Virus record (IMG/VR): IMGVR_UViG_3300023202_000205
Location: 115,365-179,364 of that record
Direction: 5' to 3' (one strand)
Length of the DNA: 64,000 nt
Source: a virus
Position numbers and translations under genes: made by a program. This document shows positions 57,642 to 64,000 of this stretch, piece by piece. How positions within the stretch are numbered: the stretch's first letter is position 1; every line of letters starts with the position of its first letter. Below the pieces are notes generated by a model. That model ran no database searches. It was not told where the DNA came from and saw only the letters and a program-made list of their open reading frames with translations.

Positions 57642-59045
57642 CTAGAGTAGCGGTTTTATCTGGTCGTTACAGTACACCAGAGACGGATCCCAGTCTTTAA
57701 TCAGCAACCCCTCTAAGGTTCGTGCACGTGACAACGCCACATACGCCAGGCCGTGGCGTGACGCATTATCGGGAAACTTACCCAGAGAAGACATATCAAA
57801 CCAGGCCTTGCCGACAGTCATACCTTGTGCCTTATGGACTGTACAGGCGTACCCGAGCCGTACCGGGAACCCCGATACCCTGTGTTGTACGTAGCGACCC
57901 ATTGGGTCCTCCACATCCCTCTCCATCATTATTACCCGCACATCCTTGTTGGTTCTGTCGAGCAACACGCGCAGTTCGCTGATCCTATAAGGACGCCCAT
58001 TCTCAGCATGCTCGGCGATGCACGATTCTAGATCCCTCCCGTCTTCTGCCAGGGCTCCCGTAAGCGTACCTGTATCGCCGTTTACGTAAGCTCCTCCGGG
58101 TTTGGAGTTGACTGTAAGGAGCACTCGACAGCCCACCGCTAACGGCTCCCCATGCCCGAAGGGTGCTGCCTCAAGGACTTTCTGTCGAAACCGCTCCTCT
58201 CTGGGTGAGGCTTCTCGCTTCTTTTTGGGACGCCGATCTTCGAAAAATGCGTAAATCACGAAGTGACCAGTGCCGGTGTCCGACACGTGTCGCCATAACC
58301 GAGCGTTGTTGTACGCATCCGTTTTGGCGTTTGTGGCATACATTCGGATATATCGGTCATCGTCAGGCGGTACCTGGCAGGTCCGTTCTTGAAAGACCTC
58401 GTCTACCTGGTCGTCCACCGTGCCTTCTCGGACCTTGTTGAGGACCTCCATGAAGACTCCCTCACCCTGACGATGGTTCTCAGTCAGTTTGATGAATTCG
58501 TAGTCATCTAGGATTTCCGAATCCAGAATGAGGTCGTCCTTGACCGGGCTCGCCTGGGCCCAATCCCCAACCAGGAGGAGTTTCTTGCGGTACTCGCGGG
58601 CTGTTTTGATGATCCGATTCCCCATGTGTTTCCCGATCATGGATGCTTCATCTATGATGATGTCATCCGGAATGTCGGTCATGATCTTCTCGAGATAACT
58701 GTAAGACCAAATGGTCCAATCACGACGAGAGAAGCAGAACAGCATATCAACAGTAGACCCACCAACGTGCATCGCCGCTTTGCCAGTCGTTGCGGATACC
58801 TTCCAGCTGCCGCGTGCCTTCAGGGCATTGATGATCGTGCTTTTACCAGACCCGGCCTGACCTGTGAGGATAACGACCGGCTTCTCAGTACTTACGATCA
58901 ACTCGATTGCGTCCTTCTGTTCCTGGGAGAGCGTGACCCCTTCTCCAGGAACGGTACTATTCGTAGTAGCTCCTTCCTTCTGTTGGGTATGTGTAGGGGC
59001 GCCCGTTCCCTCATCTGAAGGCAGGGCGGTGTGTTCGGTGCTCAT
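57642..59045 (-). CDS. SF1B helicase, Pif1/Dda/RecD2-like (467 aa)
   Basis: Motif I ILTGQAGSGKSTI (60-72), motif II DIIIDEASMIG, motif III LLLVGDWAQASPV, motif IV-like KLTENHRQGEG and the C-terminal YACTVHKAQGMTV and AYVALSRARTLEGL identify a superfamily 1B helicase like T4 Dda. The N-terminal 37 residues are Thr/Ser/Gly-rich. It moves 5' to 3' on single-stranded DNA and helps replication initiation or fork restart. The stop is next to the array 2 leader. Confidence 0.9.
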   Translation of the reverse strand: MSTEHTALPSDEGTGAPTHTQQKEGATTNSTVPGEGVTLSQEQKDAIELIVSTEKPVVILTGQAGSGKSTIINALKARGSWKVSATTGKAAMHVGGSTVDMLFCFSRRDWTIWSYSYLEKIMTDIPDDIIIDEASMIGKHMGNRIIKTAREYRKKLLLVGDWAQASPVKDDLILDSEILDDYEFIKLTENHRQGEGVFMEVLNKVREGTVDDQVDEVFQERTCQVPPDDDRYIRMYATNAKTDAYNNARLWRHVSDTGTGHFVIYAFFEDRRPKKKREASPREERFRQKVLEAAPFGHGEPLAVGCRVLLTVNSKPGGAYVNGDTGTLTGALAEDGRDLESCIAEHAENGRPYRISELRVLLDRTNKDVRVIMMERDVEDPMGRYVQHRVSGFPVRLGYACTVHKAQGMTVGKAWFDMSSLGKFPDNASRHGLAYVALSRARTLEGLLIKDWDPSLVYCNDQIKPLL

Positions 59046-59418
59046 ATTTGGTGTACCCTTGGTAAAACTCTGCCATGCATTTAATCAAACGACAAACGCG
59101 GCGACCTCCAAACTCTTCCAAAGACACTTCCTGCTTCCCTGGAATTACCAGAGGTAACAAGCCAGTGGTGAAGAACCAGACGGTATTTCGTTGGTGTGGT
59201 CGACCCAAGAGAAATCGCCCAGGTACCACGAGGAGGTCGAACTCGTTGAAGACTACATCAGCCGCTGAGGGGCGTCCCAACCAGCGGTATATGTCCAGTG
59301 TAATCCACAACCCTTGCATGTTAAGCCGCGCGTACATGTCCCCTGTCATAGGTAAGAAAAAATACACGGCAATTGATTTTCCATTCTCGAAAAACACTCT
59401 ACTAAATAGCGAGCCCAT
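59011..59418 (-). CDS. Hypothetical protein, start uncertain (135 aa)
   Basis: A strand-rich protein (SIAVYFFLPMTGDMYARL, VVFNEFDLLVVPGRFLLG) that overlaps the helicase gene by 35 nt. The first ATG lies in the loop of a terminator hairpin, so one of the later ATGs, for example in MTGDMYARL with AGGGGAC nearby, may be the true start. No family recognised. Confidence 0.5.
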   Translation of the reverse strand: MGSLFSRVFFENGKSIAVYFFLPMTGDMYARLNMQGLWITLDIYRWLGRPSAADVVFNEFDLLVVPGRFLLGRPHQRNTVWFFTTGLLPLVIPGKQEVSLEEFGGRRVCRLIKCMAEFYQGYTKYEHRTHRPAFR

Positions 59419-59446
59419 TAGGGGACTCAGGCCATTTAGTAGAGTG
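59395..59446 (-). terminator. Rho-independent terminator
   Basis: A perfect 13-bp stem CACTCTACTAAAT / ATTTAGTAGAGTG with a 26-nt loop, followed on the minus strand by five T residues. It ends the gene at 59458-60060. Confidence 0.8.
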
Positions 59447-59457
59447 ATGCCATGGGT

Positions 59458-60060
59458 TTACCCACGGCGTCGTCGTGAACGCTTGCGCTCCACGACCGGT
59501 TGCCCCGGAACGGGGCTCCGTCTTTCCGGAATATCCGGTACGCTTCGATTCTCACGTATGAGATGTTTGTGCAGATCTTTATAAAACGTACCGAACAAAG
59601 GTCTTACGAAGCGCGAAAAATAGACACTGGGATGCTCACTAGGAGGAGCCACACCTGGATCCTTCATCGCGTCCAAGCAGCGTTCTGCAAAAAGTGCATA
59701 GCGCTGCATGGCCACAATGATCTTCTTGGCTTCCCTGATAGTCCTTTTCCATGCTTCGACCTGTGAATACACTTTCGGAACAAGTACACCACTACTCATT
59801 GGCACTACATCGCGACGACGAACAGTCGCGATAACCTTTTCTTTATTTTCCGCTGCATCGATTACCAAAATGACGCAAGCAGTTCTTCTCAACGTGCGAC
59901 CATAAGAGCTCTTACAGTCACGCTCGGCCTGACGGATAACTCGATGATAGATCAGCTCGAGTCTATGCAGTATATCCGAAGGAGTAGACTCCTTGGATAT
60001 ACCATCGAAAGTTATCCGTAGACCCTCTCGTACAGGGACAGGTTCGTCTGCACCAGGCAT
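59458..60060 (-). CDS. Hypothetical protein (200 aa)
   Basis: A 200-residue basic protein with mixed structure and a C-terminal Arg-rich tip (ERKRSRRRRG) that could bind nucleic acid. VILVIDAAENKEKV reads like a buried strand and turn. No family recognised. It is followed by a strong terminator. Confidence 0.6.
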   Translation of the reverse strand: MPGADEPVPVREGLRITFDGISKESTPSDILHRLELIYHRVIRQAERDCKSSYGRTLRRTACVILVIDAAENKEKVIATVRRRDVVPMSSGVLVPKVYSQVEAWKRTIREAKKIIVAMQRYALFAERCLDAMKDPGVAPPSEHPSVYFSRFVRPLFGTFYKDLHKHLIRENRSVPDIPERRSPVPGQPVVERKRSRRRRG

Positions 60061-60095
60061 TTAAGCCTCTCGTTCTTTGTTGGTGGTGATTGCGG

Positions 60096-60674
60096 TTACG
60101 AAGCCTCTACGACCCACACGGTCAGTGTGCGCTCATCCAACCCCAGCGACTCCGCGAACTGAGGCACTCTGTGGCAAATGCTCTTGCCAAACCGACAGAC
60201 GACGTTTTTGTGACCAGGGTTGACCAAGCCACTCCAACCACCACTTCTATGTTTCCACGTATAGTCGTTGTCGATTTTTATGATTAACTGAAGGATTTGC
60301 GCAGCTTCCTCCAGTTTGACAAACTGCTCAGGCTGGATCCGCTTCATCTCATCCAGATCGTTTCTGAGCTTTTCCAGCTGCTTGGCGAAATAGCGAAAGC
60401 TGTGAGCTACATGGCTCGCAGCAATGTTGATCAATATCCGGAAAAGCTCCCGGGTATTGATCCGCTTGTTGGGTTTGACCTCAATGGATCCACGAAAATC
60501 CTGGACACCTATGAACTCCTCAAGGAGCTTCACAACTGGTACCGAGGTATGTCGTAGAAGAAGACGGAAGTCTACTCCCCTGCTGCAGCTGAACATACGC
60601 CCATGCATGTGCATAGACGCCGCAAGCTCCTTCACGAGAAACTTGCTATCAACAATGGATGTGCTCGTACTCAT
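60096..60674 (-). CDS. Hypothetical protein (192 aa)
   Basis: A helical middle (RYFAKQLEKLRNDLDEMKRI) is flanked by basic and hydrophobic stretches. It overlaps the previous gene by 26 nt. No family recognised. Confidence 0.6.
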   Translation of the reverse strand: MSTSTSIVDSKFLVKELAASMHMHGRMFSCSRGVDFRLLLRHTSVPVVKLLEEFIGVQDFRGSIEVKPNKRINTRELFRILINIAASHVAHSFRYFAKQLEKLRNDLDEMKRIQPEQFVKLEEAAQILQLIIKIDNDYTWKHRSGGWSGLVNPGHKNVVCRFGKSICHRVPQFAESLGLDERTLTVWVVEAS

Positions 60675-60927
60675 ACTTATACCTCATTAGATGAAGTACC
60701 AATCCCTCGATCGGCTGATCTTCCGACAGAAGGGTAATACCTCTTGGTTGACCGTAGCCTTTACGGGGGGGGAGCCTTCGCTCCCGTTCCCGTATGCGAA
60801 GAACCAAGGACTCGATGTCCTCGATAAGTGTCGCAGCTACGGGGTTGTCGTAGGATGGCTGGTCGTCCAGCTTTTCCTCTGTACGAACCAATGTGGCCCG
60901 TAGGCTATTCAGCGATGTTTCGCTCAC
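60649..60927 (-). CDS. Small helical protein (92 aa)
   Basis: The N-terminal 50 residues form a charged helix pair (SLNSLRATLVRTEEKLDD, then LIEDIESLVLRIRERERR). The C-terminus is Tyr/His-rich. It overlaps the gene that follows. Function unknown. Confidence 0.55.
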   Translation of the reverse strand: MSETSLNSLRATLVRTEEKLDDQPSYDNPVAATLIEDIESLVLRIRERERRLPPRKGYGQPRGITLLSEDQPIEGLVLHLMRYKYEYEHIHC

Positions 60928-60939
60928 GTGATTTCCTTT

Positions 60940-61560
60940 TCAGAAAGGTTCGGGTTCGAAGAGACCTTCCTCAGGGAAAGTCTCGGGATCATCAGACCAC
61001 CAGGGTGGTGGGCCGACTGAGGTCCATTTGGCTTTTACCGGTTTTCCTTGGCTATTTCGTAGTACCCCCTTCTCAGCCTTGTAGTAGCGTCGGTAAGCCG
61101 TTATAGAGGGGTGCCCCTGAGCACCAAATCGAGCCTTCGATTTACCATAAGGCTCGCGGTAGCGCTCAGGAAGAGCCTGTACCCAGCGGGTCAGGCCTTT
61201 GTCTGGGACATGATCAGCGTTCTTCTGTGCAGATACCGTGTCCCAAGCGGCTACTGCAAAGTCGAGTGATTTATGGTCCACCTGTTCCTTGCCACGGAAC
61301 TGGCGGCGTAGCACGTACTCTCGGTTCAACGAGAATACGAGTTCCAGCAACCACTCCATATTACAAACGGACTCGGCAGCCCATTTGCAACATGGGTGAC
61401 CTGGATGGCTCACTCGATAAAGCCGGTCATGCCACAGCCCAAGGAGATGACACGCAGTACTCATGATCTGCGCGCCTTCCTTGAGCTGTGACACAACGTG
61501 TACATCGCTGTGATAGCGCGCACACAAGCGTGGGTCTCCGTGGAGAACGAAGATGTTCAT
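60940..61560 (-). CDS. Conserved phage protein of unknown function (206 aa)
   Basis: The start, MNIFVLHGDPRLCARYHSDV then HVVSQLKEGAQIMSTACHL, resembles a family seen in large phages and some eukaryotic viruses whose members begin 'MNIFVLDxDPxxxAxxHxDKHVVKMxLExAQMLSTA'. Conserved Asp and His residues suggest metal binding or catalysis, but no function is established to my knowledge. The C-terminal part (PPPWWSDDPETFPEEG) is acidic. Its ATG overlaps the next gene's stop. Confidence 0.65.
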   Translation of the reverse strand: MNIFVLHGDPRLCARYHSDVHVVSQLKEGAQIMSTACHLLGLWHDRLYRVSHPGHPCCKWAAESVCNMEWLLELVFSLNREYVLRRQFRGKEQVDHKSLDFAVAAWDTVSAQKNADHVPDKGLTRWVQALPERYREPYGKSKARFGAQGHPSITAYRRYYKAEKGVLRNSQGKPVKAKWTSVGPPPWWSDDPETFPEEGLFEPEPF

Positions 61561-62348
61561 TTCAGGATGAAAGTACCGAACAGCCTGGGCCCGTACCTTT
61601 TGGGCCCTTTCATCTCGATCTTGGCATCCTTGATCACCCCACCTGGAATGGGGACGAGTATTACCGAATTGGGCATCCAGCGATCCAAGGTGAACTCCTT
61701 CCCGTTGACCGAGAAGGTCACGTTGTCCATGTAATCGCCGCCTTCCCTCACCATGCCCCAGTTTCGAGACACCAGGCCAACGAATTTACCTTCTGCTCCA
61801 TCGGGCACGGGCATATCGATAGTGCCTACATGGAGGTCCCTATGTCGTCCAATACCGCTCACGTCTCCAAACATCTCGTACAGCTTGGCGCCGAGTCCCG
61901 TCTTGCTGAGCTCATAAGCCCTATCCAGTTTGACCTGGCCCAGTACCTTTCTCAGGTCGGAAGCTGGATGCTGACCGAGATCGGTGACCTTCGACCGATT
62001 CTCCACTTCACTCGGTTGAATCACATCCGCTGCCGTAGCTGGGGTATCGTTACCTACACCTTCGCCGGAGCTGAGCGATTCCAACTTCTTGATTTGAGAG
62101 CGCACAGCCAACGCTGCCTCCAAATCCCCGCTCTTAGTACTTTCCTTCATCGCTTCCTTGAGCTCTTCGATAGCCGCCTTCTTTTCCTTCTCGACCTTGT
62201 CTTTGTACTCTTTGTACGCCACGATGCGGCTTTCTTCCAAGTCAGTCATGACTTGTCTGGCCTCATCGGGCAGGGCTTCTGGGTTGACGTTGATGCTCTC
62301 AGCGCCCAATGCACTGAAAAGCAGGGTGAGAATGATCAGCCGTAACAT
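61557..62348 (-). CDS. Secreted protein with signal peptide (263 aa)
   Basis: The first 20 residues (MLRLIILTLLFSALGAESIN) form a signal peptide with a likely cut after GA. A charged helical region follows with AMKESTKSGDLEAALAVRSQ, a 'GDLxAALAVRxxI' helix I associate with secreted proteins of planctomycetes and verrucomicrobia, then a beta-sandwich-like C-terminal domain (LVSRNWGMVREGGDYMDNVT). It may have come from the host or act in its periplasm. A phage rarely encodes such a protein. Confidence 0.7.
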   Translation of the reverse strand: MLRLIILTLLFSALGAESINVNPEALPDEARQVMTDLEESRIVAYKEYKDKVEKEKKAAIEELKEAMKESTKSGDLEAALAVRSQIKKLESLSSGEGVGNDTPATAADVIQPSEVENRSKVTDLGQHPASDLRKVLGQVKLDRAYELSKTGLGAKLYEMFGDVSGIGRHRDLHVGTIDMPVPDGAEGKFVGLVSRNWGMVREGGDYMDNVTFSVNGKEFTLDRWMPNSVILVPIPGGVIKDAKIEMKGPKRYGPRLFGTFILK

Positions 62349-62375
62349 GGCTCGCGTTCCTTTCGAACTATGCTA

Positions 62376-63350
62376 TCACTTGGACAGCAGTTTGTTGATG
62401 CGGTTGAACAAGTTAGGAGGACAGTGGTCCGCCGACTTGGACAATGCAAAGGGTGCCGGCCAAGACTCGTGATGAATCTTGATAGCCGTCTTAGGCTTGG
62501 TGTTCACACGACACCCAGCCGCCTCCGCAGCCTGTATGACTTCTTTAGCGGAGGAGTTGTTGGTCAGCGGTTTGATACTTTCCTTCTTAGCCGCCTTCTT
62601 TTTCGCCTTCTTAACAGGTTTATCAGGAGCGCGATAAGCCGCCCCGTACTTCAGGTATTGCTGAAGAACTTCTTGGATACTACCATTACCCATCAGCTTT
62701 TTGGCCTTGCCCGCCTGGGAGTTTTTAGCTGCCCAGGGTATCACGTATTCCGGATCTGCGAAAACGCGAGGGGTGCCTCCCTCCGGACGGAGTCGGACAC
62801 CAAGACCTGACTTGTTGAGCCAACGATGAACGGTACTTCTGTTTACCGCTAACAGCTCTTCAAATCCATCGCTGCTTAGAAATATTTCTCCCCTAACATT
62901 GATTGCACAAGGTGTGCCGTCTTCTCTGGCCCGGACAACCGGGTTCTCCTGAGACACTTGCCCGCTAGTAGTGGGGGTATGTTTCTCAGCACTTTCGTCA
63001 GTAGCCGGCTTCTCGGGCCCTGGCTGGTCTTCTTTTTCCTCATCTTCGTCTTCCGAAGCTTCCCCAACTTCGTCTAGTATGAGGTCGCTCAAGTGGTCGA
63101 ACTGCTCCGAAAGACCAACTATATGATCCTCCAGGGATGAGAGATCAACCTTTGCCAGTTTAGCCGAGAGACTTTCGAAAAGAGGTTTGATGACGCCCTC
63201 TAGGGTTTCCGACTCTGAGGAGGCGTGGGTGCTATCCCCAAAAGAGAGGTTTGCAGTAACACCTTCCTCTGCCTCAGCCATCTTATGGATTTTTTCGACA
63301 AGTGCGCCCTTGGATAAGGGCGCGCTGATTGTGATGTGTAGTTGTGTCAT
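62376..63350 (-). CDS. Protein with helix-turn-helix-like centre and Lys-rich linker (324 aa)
   Basis: Residues about 165-215 (SSDGFEELLAVNRSTVHRWL, then RLRPEGGTPRVFADPEY) look like a MerR/excisionase-type winged helix that reads DNA. Before it lies an acidic disordered linker (ASEDEDEEKEDQPG), after it a Lys-rich tract (KKAKKKAAKKE) and a small C-terminal domain. It may be a DNA-organising or regulatory protein. Confidence 0.6.
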   Translation of the reverse strand: MTQLHITISAPLSKGALVEKIHKMAEAEEGVTANLSFGDSTHASSESETLEGVIKPLFESLSAKLAKVDLSSLEDHIVGLSEQFDHLSDLILDEVGEASEDEDEEKEDQPGPEKPATDESAEKHTPTTSGQVSQENPVVRAREDGTPCAINVRGEIFLSSDGFEELLAVNRSTVHRWLNKSGLGVRLRPEGGTPRVFADPEYVIPWAAKNSQAGKAKKLMGNGSIQEVLQQYLKYGAAYRAPDKPVKKAKKKAAKKESIKPLTNNSSAKEVIQAAEAAGCRVNTKPKTAIKIHHESWPAPFALSKSADHCPPNLFNRINKLLSK

Positions 63351-63359
63351 GGAACCCTC

Positions 63360-63635
63360 TCAGAACAGCAGACTGCCGAGCATGAAAACGATCACGAGGG
63401 TCACGCACGCGCCAACCATCGTACCAACGTCCCTACGCTGTCTGGCTTTCTTCTGGGACCGGCTTTCTCCTCCGTGGAGGAAGAAGTCCGCTTTGTCGAA
63501 ATGAAAGGCTGGGTAGACATACTTGTTTGCGACATCGACGTCGTAAACAGGGCGTCCCTCCCAGGTAATGCGTACAGTGTTCAACTGTTTGGGGCAGTAG
63601 AATACTGCCAGTTCGAGTGCTTCGTTTATCTTCAT
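63360..63635 (-). CDS. Tail-anchored membrane protein (91 aa)
   Basis: A cytoplasmic-looking domain of about 65 residues, a basic stretch (RSQKKARQRRDVG) and one C-terminal hydrophobic segment (ACVTLVIVFMLGSLLF) that reaches the end of the chain. This is the layout of a tail-anchored protein. No family recognised. Confidence 0.6.
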   Translation of the reverse strand: MKINEALELAVFYCPKQLNTVRITWEGRPVYDVDVANKYVYPAFHFDKADFFLHGGESRSQKKARQRRDVGTMVGACVTLVIVFMLGSLLF

Positions 63636-63699
63636 TATATCCTCCTTGGGATCACGTGGTTATCGGGAGTATACGTGTTACACCCCCTATCTCATGCAC

Positions 63700-64000
63700 T
63701 TAGGGCCGTACACTGCAATTCGAGGGAGCTTCGACCCCCTCCGGCAGCGTGCCACCTCCGAGGTCGAGCAGTTGGAGCCCCTCTGGCAGCAGGGTGCCCT
63801 CAGGCAGTGTGCCACCTTCGAGGTCGAGCAGTTGGAGCCCCTCTGGCAGCACGGTGCCTGCCGGCAGCGTGCCACCTCCGAGGTAGAGCAGTTGGAGCCT
63901 CTCTGGCAGCACGGTGCCTGCCGGCAGCGTGCTGCCTCCGAGGTTGAGCCCGTGGAGTTTAGCCCATTCCTTCTCGGTGTAGGATACCCGTTTAATTATT
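63700..64000 (-). CDS. Leucine-rich-repeat-like protein, 5' end outside window
   Basis: Only the last 99 codons are visible. They contain repeats of about 20 residues, LPEGLQLLDLGGGTLPAGTV and variants, encoded by a tandem DNA repeat of about 60 bp between 63725 and 63945. The spacing of Leu fits a leucine-rich-repeat solenoid, often used for protein binding. The frame enters from the right edge with a normal-looking N-terminal part (YTEKEWAKLHGLNL). Confidence 0.7.
   Translation of the reverse strand, partial: IIKRVSYTEKEWAKLHGLNLGGSTLPAGTVLPERLQLLYLGGGTLPAGTVLPEGLQLLDLEGGTLPEGTLLPEGLQLLDLGGGTLPEGVEAPSNCSVRP

Noticed and set aside
62499-62518. An eighth palindrome at about the expected 9-kb spacing (GTGTTCACACGACACC)
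   Set aside because: Only about 12 of 16 positions fit and the second half-site is broken, so I did not count it.
1-64000. tRNA genes
   Set aside because: I saw no segment with a T-loop GTTCRA and matching acceptor and anticodon stems outside coding regions.

Overview
The window looks like part of a very large double-stranded DNA phage (huge or jumbo phage) of a bacterium. It carries a terminase large subunit, a dense phage replication and recombination set, and dozens of small unrecognised genes in overlapping leftward operons. Many neighbouring genes share ATGA or TAATG junctions. Nearly everything reads on the minus strand; the terminase (54809-56611) is the only convincing plus-strand gene. 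I saw no tRNA, rRNA, integrase or IS element. The host cannot be named. One secreted protein (61557-62348) resembles planctomycete/verrucomicrobial proteins, which is only a weak hint.

Layout. (1) 1-16.9 kb: small accessory genes, an 882-residue DUF6745-like protein carrying a 24-bp minisatellite of about 68 copies, a 5'-nucleotidase, a 3'-5' exonuclease, a three-gene paralogue family, and a 718-bp non-coding region (14012-14729) packed with hairpins and a 51-bp-arm inverted repeat. (2) 17-26 kb: a RuvA-like / FkbM / RuvB / RusA-like branch-migration and resolution module plus unknown genes. (3) 26-36.9 kb: replication core with a RecA/UvsX-like recombinase, a UDG-like/exonuclease/family-A DNA polymerase fusion, a TOPRIM primase, a DnaB-like helicase and an SF2 helicase. 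(4) 36.9-48.4 kb: two complete sets of ubiquitin-like conjugation genes (two E1/ThiF, two E2-like of which one is fused to RING-like zinc modules, two JAMM peptidases, two beta-grasp ubiquitin-like proteins) interleaved with SbcC (Rad50) and SbcD (Mre11). (5) 48.4-57.6 kb: a compact type V CRISPR system. It has a Cas12m-like effector whose RuvC-I Asp and RuvC-II Glu are replaced, a co-transcribed basic protein of unknown function, and two arrays (9 and 13 repeats) with the same 36-nt repeat and a duplicated 172-bp leader. The terminase gene ends inside array 2. No cas1 or cas2 is present. (6) 57.6-64 kb: a Pif1/Dda-like helicase, unknown genes, a secreted protein, a helix-turn-helix-like protein and a partial leucine-rich-repeat protein.

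How the parts may work together (inference). The replication and recombination proteins would copy and repair the phage genome. The two ubiquitin-like cassettes sit in the operons of SbcCD and the replisome, so they may tag or regulate these proteins, or act on host proteins. The effector should bind DNA without cutting, so the CRISPR system would silence transcription of competitors or host genes, and possibly phage genes. Three solitary copies of the CRISPR repeat lie away from the arrays: one upstream of the effector gene, one upstream of a paralogue gene with a piece of the array leader, and one inside an ORF. A palindrome, TGTTC-N4-GAACA, recurs seven times, mostly about 9 kb apart, and may mark sites for a genome-organising or regulatory protein.
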